This document shows, one piece after another, positions 54,949 to 64,000 of a DNA stretch of 64,000 nucleotides. The stretch lies in assembly GCA_002102555.1 (NCBI GenBank), contig MCFL01000001.1, forward strand, positions 1,116,001 to 1,180,000. Direction: 5' to 3'. Below the pieces are notes generated by a model. The model was given only the letters and a program-made list of their open reading frames with translations, did not search any database and had not been told where the DNA came from. Numbering within the stretch: position 1 is the stretch's first letter; the number at the start of each line of letters is the position of its first letter. This DNA is from Catenaria anguillulae PL171 (taxonomy: Eukaryota; Blastocladiomycota; Blastocladiomycetes; Blastocladiales; Catenariaceae). The position numbers and the translations under genes are program-made.

Positions 54949-56652
54949 TCTTATTGCTTGCGCGCCACGCTCGTTCCACCAAGCCTCGCGAGTTCCGAGT
55001 ACTGCAGAAGTTGAGCTGACGACGACGGCAACGAACGCAATTGTTTTCTCAAACACCTTTCAACTTCAACGACATGTTTTCAGCCACTGCAAGTTCTTTC
55101 TGCCCCACTGCCTCTTTCGATTTGTCGTGTTTATCAGCAACTGTTGTCTCTCTATCCTTTTTCATGTCCTCTTCCCTTCTTTGCCTTTATCTGTTCTCTA
55201 TGTCGGTGTCCTTCTCTGCCCCCCGCTCAACTCATGTGCTGCGACCCGTTTCTCTTGTTACGTAAAATCGGTTCCAACTGGTTCAACTTCAGCAACAGCA
55301 CGGCCAGCCATCGCTCAGCCAGCCAGCCATCACTCAGCTAGCCAGCCCTCGCCCAGCCAGTCTTCCGACGTCAAGTGTCGACGACTCCTCAGCTTGACTT
55401 CAAATCAAACCCGTCAGCTTTTTTTTTTTCAAATTCAACAGCTCCCACTTGTCGGTGAGCATAAGCCGACCGTTCGCTCATAGATACCTCCCGCCTCACC
55501 CCTCCAGTTATTCGTTGAATATTGTTGATACCTGCCACGACGATCGATGGAATTGTTTCTTGATTCCCTGCCGTCGACCTTGGATATGCTGCAGCTGCCA
55601 GATGCCATTTCAGTTTTCCGATCAAGGATGCGCACCCCGAACTGCCCGAACTTGAAGCCATTGCTGGAGCACTGGCGAGAGGCGCAGGGTTGAACTCCGT
55701 CGCCGGCCAGGGCAGGTGCGCACTGGCACGAGGACCCCGTCATGAGCCGCGAAATCGCGAAATGAAATGAGGGCAGTCAAACGTGGTCAGGGGACCTGTT
55801 TTTGGAGACCAGGACTCACTCAACAATCGTGGCAACATGCATTTTACTGTTTCCGTACCGAGTTTGGTTCGCCCCCACACCACTCCATTTATCAAGTGCC
55901 GTTGGTCGCTTGCGATCGACAGCTTGCTCTTCTCGGTGTTTGAGGGTATGCATACGTAGTGGAATGATAAAAGCATACATATCAGATTGTGATAAATTAT
56001 GAATGATCAAACACCCTTGCCCACTTCCCAGTTTCAGAGCCCTTGAAACCCACGCCCAAACCTCCTTGTTTGTCGTCAGTTCAACAGCCGAGGCCCATGT
56101 GGCTCATTGAGCAAGGTGCGGTTGCCTGGTCCTCGCGCCGTTCTCCTCTCTTCTCTCTCTCTCTTTCTCTGTCTGATTTTGGAAATCGCACACTCCTCCT
56201 CCCTCTCATACACATCATAGACTGAATAGACGACCATCTCTCATCCTTTCTCGCAGTGCTTGGTCAGCGCTCCTTCAGCATTTTCTCCGTCTCATCTCGG
56301 ATTTTGAACAGTACGTCTCCATCTTGCCTTAGACCAGATCCGGTCTGCGGTCACCAGTCGGCTGCCCATGGCCGACGGACCGACACTTTCGATTCGGCAG
56401 CTGGGCCGTGCTGGCCCGCCTTGCCATGTCGACGTTCATTCATACGGATCCGTCCAAAAGATGGAAGGATGAATGTCTGCATGGCATGGACCATGGTCAC
56501 GCCATACACACTCTCGCATCCAGCGCTGTCTCGCACTCTAAGCAGATCCAATCCACTCACCCTGTACTGTTATCTGTCGACTCTAGATCCTCAATTCGAT
56601 TCATTCATTCAAGAACACATAGACTTTTTACCTTAGACGGTCATTTCCAGCC
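54949..56652. other. Long pyrimidine-rich intergenic region
   Basis: 1.7 kb with T/C tracts and a short direct repeat (next entry). No gene recognised; frames here are short and rich in Ser/Leu/Phe, as expected of T/C-rich DNA. Confidence 0.35.
55303..55361. repeat. Degenerate CAGCCA direct repeats
   Basis: CAGCCATCGCTCAGCCAGC is followed by CAGCCATCACTCAGCTAGC and shorter CAGCC units. Confidence 0.75.
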
Positions 56653-58452
56653 ATGCGCCTCCACCCACTCACGCTGCTGGCCGCGGTTGCCTCCCTCACA
56701 ACCTTGCTGTCCACGCCAGCCCACGCCCAATCGCCAACCAACAACACGACCGCCGCCGCACCCACCCAAGACCCGCGGTGCTCGCAACACCGGTCGCGCG
56801 ATGCATGCGATGCCTCGCAACCCTTCTCAGCAACATCGCGATGCCAATGGCGGTTCGGCGCCTGTGTGCGCGCAGACTACTGCTCGCCGGCAGATTGCTC
56901 GGGCACGCCCAACCCAAACTGCGACCAGTGTGCGGCATTTGGAAACTGGTGCCGATCCAAGCCAATCGGGTGCCCTATGGCGTGCGATCGCATCACGGTT
57001 CAGGCAGACTGTCAGATGTGGGCGAGTGCAAACAATGGCGTGCCAAGTTGCCGGTGGAATGCCGGCAGATGTGCTTTGGTGAACCCGTGGGCCGCGGCGG
57101 TGCAGCGGCCGCCTGCGGGACCCCAGCCAACGCAGGAGACGAGGGCCGCGGTGGTGCCTGGCGGGAACGGGAATGCCATGCCCGAGACGGGGCCGTCGAC
57201 CACGACCACGGCGAATACGAACAACAACAGCAGCGGTAGCGGGTCGTCGTCAAAGGGCACAACGCAAGCTACCCAAAAGAACGAGCAGTATGTGGTCAAC
57301 AACCCAAAACTTGTGCCAGGGATCTTGGGTGGTGCCGCCGTGGTTGCCATTGCAGGCATGGTGTACATTATGCGCCCAAACCATCCCGCGAACGCTGCAG
57401 GCCAATCATTGTCGCCCATTGCTGTCCCGCCCAAACCCTTCAACCCGACCACGCGTCCGCCACCGCCGCCAGTCAAGAAACCCGTCGCTCGCAACCACAA
57501 CAACAACAACATCGGAAACAATTTGCACGCGAACCGGTCGCCGCGCCCGTCGGGATCCGCGCCAGGTCTGTCGCCATTGCCGCATCACGACAACAACTCG
57601 CTGCATCCCTCGAGTGCCGCAGGGGTGCGGCGCGGCGTTGTGCGCAAACCAAGTAGCCTGCGCATGGGCGTTTCGGCCGATGGGACCGAGGTGCACGCAA
57701 TGTCGCCCACATCGCCCAGGTCGGTGCCGGGCAGTCCGCACATTTCGCCGCTCGCGTCGCCGTCGCTCACGCCTGGGGTAGTCACCACAAAGACGGTGGA
57801 CGGCAAATTGACCGTGTCGCTTGCGCCGGCAGCAGCAGGCGGAACCGTGTCGCCTCAGGTGTCGCCGCGCTTGTCGCCCATGCTTTCGCCAACGCCCACA
57901 GCCGTCGCGACAAGGTCAGCGGATGGAAAGTTGACTGTGACGCTCGCGGGGTCTGCGCCACCGAGTCCGACGTTTTCGGCGTTGCCGTCGCCCACCTTGG
58001 CCGGACCAACGACGTACGCGCAAGGCCACCGTGTTGAACCTGCCCCACTGTCACCCGTGTCGCCCGCGTCCATTTCAACTCCGCCGCCGAGCGCTGCCGC
58101 CTCCGCCACTGGCGCACCCAAGCGCAACCACTCGATCCGCTCACACGTGTCCGTGTGGCACAATGGTACCGACCGGGACTCGTTTGCGCCCGAAATGCTG
58201 GCTTCGCAGTCTCAGCCGCAGCCGCAGCCGCAAGCTTACCCGACGTCACCAGCGTCGTTGTCACCTTCGCCCGCATCCTCGCTCATGATGCAAGCACTCA
58301 TGGACGACCTGAATGCCGCTGCCGCTGCCCAGGGTGTTGCCGGTTTACCGCCTGCGTTGGTCAGGCAGGGGTCGCAGGCGTCCTCGGTGAATGCGGACGG
58401 GGCACCAGTCAGGGGAACGTCGGTGGTTGCTGCCAAGCCCAGTCATTTTTGA
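56653..58452 (+). CDS. Cys-rich single-pass surface protein, copy 1
   Basis: 599 aa, single exon, ATG at 56653. Signal peptide MRLHPLTLLAAVASLTTLLS with a likely cut after AHA (residue 25). Ectodomain of about 115 residues with 14 Cys (43, 52, 64, 71, 77, 82, 90, 93, 100, 107, 111, 120, 133, 140), probably seven disulfides. A Thr/Asn/Ser-rich stalk leads to a transmembrane helix at about 221-240 (VPGILGGAAVVAIAGMVYIM). The 360-residue cytoplasmic tail is Ser/Pro-rich with many SP sites and two related units, VDGKLTVSLA and ADGKLTVTLA. Ectodomain unrecognised. It has a downstream paralog with the same Cys spacing. Likely a cell-surface sensor or adhesion protein (inference). Confidence 0.75.
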   Translation: MRLHPLTLLAAVASLTTLLSTPAHAQSPTNNTTAAAPTQDPRCSQHRSRDACDASQPFSATSRCQWRFGACVRADYCSPADCSGTPNPNCDQCAAFGNWCRSKPIGCPMACDRITVQADCQMWASANNGVPSCRWNAGRCALVNPWAAAVQRPPAGPQPTQETRAAVVPGGNGNAMPETGPSTTTTANTNNNSSGSGSSSKGTTQATQKNEQYVVNNPKLVPGILGGAAVVAIAGMVYIMRPNHPANAAGQSLSPIAVPPKPFNPTTRPPPPPVKKPVARNHNNNNIGNNLHANRSPRPSGSAPGLSPLPHHDNNSLHPSSAAGVRRGVVRKPSSLRMGVSADGTEVHAMSPTSPRSVPGSPHISPLASPSLTPGVVTTKTVDGKLTVSLAPAAAGGTVSPQVSPRLSPMLSPTPTAVATRSADGKLTVTLAGSAPPSPTFSALPSPTLAGPTTYAQGHRVEPAPLSPVSPASISTPPPSAAASATGAPKRNHSIRSHVSVWHNGTDRDSFAPEMLASQSQPQPQPQAYPTSPASLSPSPASSLMMQALMDDLNAAAAAQGVAGLPPALVRQGSQASSVNADGAPVRGTSVVAAKPSHF

Positions 58453-59578
58453 GTTGGATATTGTGCAGATTGGATTGAGTGGTGCAGCAAGGGTAGGGTC
58501 TAATCCAATGTCACGGTGCATGTATGCTGGTCAGTCCGCCGTTATTTTCGTTGTTTTTGCTATATTCTCTTCTTTTACGCGCACTGCTTTTGGACCGTGT
58601 TTACTGTTCCCACGTTCACCCGCCGCGTACCAGTTGGTAGTTCGTATGTAGTGCTTTTGTTGTTGCTCTGTCTGGAGACCATGTGTCTCTCAATGTGCCA
58701 TTGAAGTGACAGGCGGCGGACAGCGGTCATGTGCTCCTACAAGCGCCAAAGATGACGTCGGGTAGAAAGTGCCCATGACCCGCAGCACCCAGCTAATGAT
58801 GGGCTTGTAGGGTGCTTGACCCGAGAGCTCAGTCCCTCAGCGAGGACTTTCTTGTGTCCTGCAAAAATGGAGTCAGGACTCGGCAACAGCGGACGTGGCG
58901 AGGACCGCGTTCGCGCCATGCGCGCCTCGTCTCGCGTCGCAACAAGAGGCGGTATCAAAAAATGTGTTTGCCAAAATGAGAGGGAACGTGTGCAGGAGAC
59001 GAAGTCAGTCATCCCTCCAGCTGCAGTTCCCATCTTGACTTGCCGATTCGCCTCGATTCTTGGCCAGCAGTCATTTACCGCAGAGAACCCGCGGTCTCCC
59101 TCCCTCGCCCCGTTGTCACTCTGAACGGGAACCGCCGCTGTCATCCATCCCTCTGTGTCTGCCTGCTCAGCGCATGCATATTTCCGTCGACTCGACGCAT
59201 CGATATCAATAGAATTTTGTACACATAGACGCCTGCCATCGACATCGTCGTGGCCCCCTCCAGCTCGCACGCCCTTGCCCAAACAATTACAACGAACGCC
59301 TTCTGTCAGTGCAGCCGCCGATCGAGCCATCCATCGTCCCGTCCTTCCATCAACAACAGGCTTCATTGGCATTTCTTCGAGAATCCAACGCAAAGGCCAA
59401 CGAATCCATTACCGCCAACCAACCGGAAGTCTATGCATCCCTTCTCAGCTCTGCGGCTGCTCCGCCAGTATTAGATTCATTCAAGCTCTCGGCGCCCTCC
59501 CGCGTGTTCTTCCCTTTCCTAGAGCGACACTTCAGTCTTGTCGCCCCACGTTAGAGCCACCTTTTCCCGTACTCCATC
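58453..59578. other. Intergenic between the two surface-protein paralogs
   Basis: 3' flank of copy 1 and promoter of copy 2. No feature recognised. Confidence 0.35.
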
Positions 59579-61264
59579 ATGCCTTGCCATCGCATTCGCT
59601 CAGCGTCTCCTCTTATGGCCGTTGCCGCCGGCATCCTTGCCGTTCTGGCCGTCGTCACCATTTTGGCACCAACAATGACTGCCGCCCAATGTGCGTTTCG
59701 TCGGCCAAATTTGCCCACACGGGCTGATCCATCATGTGCCCTACTGACAAGCAGGTGCAATCAATCTTCACAGCCGACCTGTGCTCCTCGCAACGCACCC
59801 GCGATTCGTGCGAATCGCAATCGCCCACCTCCCCCACCGGCTCGCAATGCTACTGGTCGGGGCTCGCTTGCCACCTGGCCGACGCCTGCGGCTCGGACTG
59901 CTCAAAACCAGGGTGCCAGCGGTGCGCCACATTCCCGGACCTGTGCTATCCGCTCACATTGCGTGCCCGCTGGCGTGCGACGCTTACCCAGTCGAGCAAA
60001 TGTGCAATGGGTGGGCACAGCCTTCCAAGCGCCCCGGGGCGGCCGGGTGTAACTGGGACAAGGCCGCAAACAAGTGTTTGGCGGTTGGGCTCGCCAGCAA
60101 TGGGACAGTGAGTGTACAGGCACCGGGGACAACGGCCGTGCCGCGAATGGCGCCGTTCAGCCGGGGCAGACGACGAGTGGCGGGACACCAATTGGGTTGA
60201 TTTTGGGGATCATCGCGCTCGTGGCCGTTGTGGGGGTCGTGGGGATGGTGCTTGTGACAAGGCACCGTAGGCAGGGCCGCAAGTCGGCGGCGGGCAGCTC
60301 AAGGGCCGGCGCAGGGACGCCCAGTGTTCCGCTGTCTTCGAATGATTCGCCCCAACCGCCGCCCAGTGCAGGGCGTGCGTCGTCAAGCTTCGCGAAACCC
60401 TCAACCACGTACAATGGCACCCGCCAGATTCTTTCGCCGTCAACGCAACCGCTGTCTGCGTCGTCGTCGGTCCCATCCACGCCCGCAACCTCGGTCACGG
60501 CCGTCAACGCCGCTGCACCCGCGACTCTCGACACTTCCCGCCCAGCGGCAAGTACCAGCAAATCTGCCACGGTTACTTCGCCCATCACTTCCCCTGGTTC
60601 GACGCCGATTCCCCGTCCTGCAGCCGCTTGGCCTGCAACTGGCATGTCGCCCATGCACCAGCGCTCTTCGCCACCCAACATGTCGCGCGACTCGGTGTAC
60701 ACGGATTTGTCGACGACCGTGACCGAACACCCAATGTCCATGGATTATGTTGTTCCCGAAAAGTCGCGCATGACCATGATTTCCATCGCCGACACGGACC
60801 GCGAGCTCGGGTCCGAGGTTGGGACGCCCATGGACGAGGAGTTTGGCGCCCGGCGTCGGAGCTCGTACTTTGCGACTTCGTCGCCGCCCAACGGAACACC
60901 AACCAGCGGCGGCGGCGCTCCCGTCGGCATGCGCATGCTTCCGTCGTCTGCATCGGTTGCCACGTCCGAGTTTAGTGCAGTCACCGACTCGGGCTCGCTT
61001 GGGCCCATTGCGTTGCCGCCCGCGCCGTCATCCAGGGTCAATTCAATGGCCGGGTCATCGGCTTTGGGGAGTATGGTGCCGGCCACGCCAGTGAGTGCCG
61101 TTCCGTCTAGGATGCACATGCCCGACACACCCGGATCGCCCGGGTCGCCGTATTCGCTTGCGGATATCGAGTATTACTCGCAGGTTGGATCGAGTGGCAA
61201 TGTGGCACCGGCACCGGCAGCCAGCGGGTCGCCCACGGCAAGTGAGCGGGCCATGCGTCGTTGA
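59579..61264 (+). CDS. Cys-rich single-pass surface protein, copy 2, frame broken
   Basis: Exon 1 (59579-59690) encodes a signal peptide (AVAAGILAVLAVVTILAPTM). After an 83-nt intron (donor GTGCGT, branch CTGAC, acceptor TTCACAG) exon 2 begins at 59774 with DLCSSQRTRDSCESQ. Cys spacing follows copy 1: CYWSGLACHLADACGSDC, CQRCATFPDLC, ACPLACDAYPVEQMC and CNWDKAANKC. Two 1-nt deletions relative to copy 1 break the frame, near 59952 and between about 60110 and 60145. Beyond them a long intact frame carries the helix IGLILGIIALVAVVGVVGMV, then RHRRQGRK and a Ser/Pro-rich tail to 61264. Such a long open tail argues for a recent break or an assembly error rather than an old pseudogene. Confidence 0.65.
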
Positions 61265-61833
61265 TTCTCATTTCCACTCCCATGAGTCCATCTCGCTCTC
61301 AAGCACCAATCCCCATACTCTTCTCTTTTTTCTTTGAACTCTCACTTTGTGTTTATTCCTGTTGACTTGCCTCCTAGTTTTGCGGCCGCTGCACCGACAT
61401 TCATTGCTTGTCGTATCTCCTTTCACAACTCATGCATACCTATCCCATCTCGTAGTCTCCTCGTTTGTGTGTCCATTTGCTTTGTTTCTCATCATGTGTC
61501 TTTTCCTTTTCCCAGTCTACTCCTTCCTTCCTTACCTAAACACATACATTTTCGTTCATTTCGAGATCTTGAGACTCTGTGCCACAAGCAGACACCCCAA
61601 CAAGACGAACCCAGTCCTTCTTGTCCGCACATGTTTTCATCTTTTTTCTTATGTTGTCAAGCCGCAGTTGAACTTGCCCATGCATCGCACGTCACTCGCC
61701 GCAACATTTTTTTCTGCCGCCGTACCCCTTTGCGACTTGCTGCCCGAACTCTCGGCCACCGTCGGCTCACTCTACGTGGTCTCGATCATCCGTGTTGCAC
61801 CCACATGCCGCTAGGTGGGCGCCCTTGACTCAT
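61265..61833. other. Intergenic, T-rich
   Basis: 3' flank of copy 2, T/C-rich. Nothing recognised. Confidence 0.35.
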
Positions 61834-63474
61834 ATGATGAGTAACCTGGCACCAGTCCCAGTGCCAACCGATGCTCGTATGTATCGCCTTTCTACGGTTC
61901 CATGAGAGTCAGGTGCATCATCGACTGCTTGTGCGCTCGGTTGCATCGGCCGCAATCAAGTGTCGAATTGATCTCCTCGATAGCCTTATCATCAAGAATG
62001 CAGCCTGGTCCAGTTGATTTGACTTCCACTCTAGCTCGGACTGGCAATTCATGTCAGTTCTTCTCAATGCCGTCATCGAAAAGGACCAGCACGATTGGGG
62101 ACCGCAGCAGCAACGTCAGCTCATGTTAGTCCTGTTGACCATCGCCAGCGGCGTTGATTTTCTTGCTTGCTTCCAAAAGAATCCATCTTGGACGCAGTCG
62201 TCGCCACTCACGATTTACCGCTCATTGTGACTTTTATGTTGGAGCACAATCGGTTTCAACGTACATTAGTCCTGTTGACTTCATGTCACTCTTTGTGTCG
62301 GCGAGCTCCAACGACCATGCAAACATGTTTTAGCTCTTTACCAAGACGCATCCGGCGGCGATCGGCTCGCATTCGTCAACGCAATCGCCCGCCGGCATAC
62401 CCGAAATCAAATTCCCTTTCCCTGTCTATCAAGTCCCACAAACCTACGCGCTTGCCGGTGTACCCTCGGCTCATTTCTCATCCCTCTTGCGGTTCTTCCA
62501 CCCTCGCCATTTCTCGACGTGGCTGCTCACATGTGACAGCACTGCCTGGGCAAAGTACGCACGCGGCCTCAACGATCTCACCTGGCTTGTGTCGCACGTT
62601 CACATACATGTCGCCATGATGCACGCACTCGGGATTCACCGACTGGCTCAATTCGGCTATCAAGACGACTACGACAGCGACGCGACAACAGATGGGGGGG
62701 GGGGAGTGCCAACGCTGGCAAGACGACCAGCGTACACTCGAGCCAGACCAGACGCATTGCATTCGTCCTTGTGCACGTGCCCGTGGATGTCGTTGGCCAG
62801 CAGACACATTCGACTTGGTCACTTCGGCCGCAGACCGTTGATGGCGGCGATGGCCCGTCAATGTGGCACACGGTCCGCGATGCCGCGCATTGACGCGTGC
62901 TGCGCGCGAGTCGGCGCCTGGGGATCGGTTGCTTGAGCGGCTTGTGTCGGGCAAGTGCCACGTGCCGTACAATCTGATTCAAAAAAACGAGTGGATGGCC
63001 GAGGCAAAGGCCGTTGCCAGGCTGATTCGGTTAATGGACAGTCACGATCCAAGCGACAAGGACTGGATGGATTACCTTGATTCAGTCGCCCCGGTTTTGG
63101 TAGTTGATGGCGACGATGGGATGGCGTCGGAAATTGCAGTCAACTGGGCTGCTGTGCGAACCGAAGAAATCAACCAGTTGGGTGCCCCGGCTGCCCGGGA
63201 TTGGTGTCTGAGGACCGGTTTGACGCGGCCGTCAGAATGATTCAAGCGGACCAAGTTTGGCTCGCGGAATTTGCATCGTCGGATTGGGCTCGTGTTTTGG
63301 ATACAATCAAGTCGCAGGTGGATCGGATCCAAAGTCAGAAGGGGGGATCAAGGCTATGAGATTAGGCTGAAAGAGATGTTGGCCAATGCGGCGGTTCTTG
63401 TGCGTGAACGGTCGAGTCTCTGTGACAAATGGGTGGGCGAACATGACTTTGTTGCTTGGGCAGTAGCAGCATGA
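61834..63474 (+). pseudogene. Decayed gene related to the 24-kb pseudogene
   Basis: Coding-like segments lie in changing frames: CRIDLLDSLIIKNAAWSS ended by a stop, DWQFMSVLLNAVIEKDQ, then FSTWLLTCDSTAWAKYARGL up to a G10 run at about 62695-62704, WMAEAKAVARLIRLMDSHD (62995 on), EDRFDAAVRMIQADQVWL (63207 on, other frame) and EMLANAAVLVRERSSLCDKW (63375 on, third frame). The last three pair with WVAETRAVARVIESLG, EDRFNEARRVVERM and ARAIMETTNACESVVDDKW of the copy at 23976-25015. At least three frameshifts and one stop. Start and end are approximate. Confidence 0.55.
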
Positions 63475-64000
63475 CTGGTGGGTTGACAAAATCAATACAG
63501 CTTCAGGAGATGATGCATTCATGGCGAGTCTTCTCGTGGTTGGATCAAATCATGACTGCGTCGTCGCGTATTATGCAAACTGAACCTGTTAAACTTGCTC
63601 AGTCGAGTCCAACAAGATCGACCAGTGTGGAAAAGATGTATAGGTAACGATCATGAAGTCTGGCACTTGGCATGAGGCTTGTCCTCTAGACCGACACCGG
63701 GCACTCTGCAGCTGACTGTTACTTGTCACATACTACACGCACGATCTGGTGAAATAGGCACAGTTTTAGTGTGAGGGTGCCACCGGCCACTATGGCTTGA
63801 TGGTGGGTGACCGTGTTCGCACACTGCATGCATATGTTTACTTTCAGTGTCATGCGGTCGAGTAAGCGCTTTGACAGCCGGTAAGCTCATGCTACCTTCC
63901 GGAGCTAGCAGAGATCACGCATTCGAATGGTGTGTCGGCCAATACCGCCACGGACTTCATTCCCAGCACGACACAGACACAGGAAGGGTGATGGACGGAT
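63475..64000. other. Right edge, nothing recognised
   Basis: No gene or RNA feature could be supported. Confidence 0.35.

Noticed and set aside
1-64000. Bacterial or viral insertions, CRISPR arrays, rRNA
   Set aside because: No operon structure, no regularly spaced repeats and no rRNA-like sequence seen; introns occur in most conserved genes.

Overview
The window looks like nuclear DNA of an early-diverging, probably zoosporic fungus (blastoclad- or chytrid-like). This placement is an inference. It rests on GC-rich genes packed 0.2-2 kb apart, on many spliceosomal introns of about 55-85 nt with CTAAC/CTGAC-type branch points and relaxed GTRNNN donors, on a clearly eukaryotic gene set (COG4, coatomer gamma, BET1, transportin-3, PEX11, primase), and on a Rap1GAP of animal type in an otherwise fungal-looking genome. 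I saw no rRNA, no complete tRNA and no CRISPR.

Layout. 0.65-3.1 kb: F-box-like lineage-specific gene (-). 3.5-6.4: COG4 (+). 6.7-7.8: CDK (-). 8.4-11.5: coatomer gamma (+). 12.8-14.8 and 15.1-18.3: two low-complexity proteins (-), the second with a split cyclin-like box. 20.0-23.1: transportin-3/MTR10 (-). 24.0-25.0: pseudogene. 25.4-26.5: single-pass membrane SH3 protein (+). 26.9-28.6: RNPS1-like SR protein (-). 29.0-31.6: UbiA prenyltransferase fused to an FAD monooxygenase (+). 32.3-33.7: Rap1GAP (+). 33.7-36.6: gene-poor, with a hAT transposase relic. 36.7-37.8: chorismate-lyase-like protein (-). 39.0: BET1 (+). 40.0-41.1: second member of the lineage-specific family (+). 41.3-42.9: DNA primase small subunit (-), divergent from the exosome subunit RRP45 at 43.1-44.2 (+). 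44.5-45.7: PEX11 (-). 47.4-48.2: unknown (+). 50.0-52.4: mitochondrial ABCB8-type half transporter (-). 53.1-54.9: TRA2-like splicing factor (+). 56.7-58.5 and 59.6-61.3: tandem Cys-rich single-pass surface proteins (+). 61.8-63.5: decayed gene.

Themes. (1) Divergent head-to-head pairs dominate. (2) Secretory traffic (COG4, COPG, BET1) and SR-protein biology (transportin-3, RNPS1, TRA2) recur. (3) The most intriguing content is a UbiA-FAD monooxygenase fusion lying 5 kb from a gene carrying the three sequence hallmarks of chorismate lyase: together they could supply the first steps (chorismate to 4-hydroxybenzoate, prenylation, ring oxidation) of a quinone or meroterpenoid route. (4) A dispersed family, with two intact and two or three decayed copies, marks fast-evolving sequence. 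(5) Several genes show 1-nt frame breaks, either recent decay or assembly indels.

Exon boundaries below were derived by eye from splice motifs and protein similarity remembered from known families; no database search was run.
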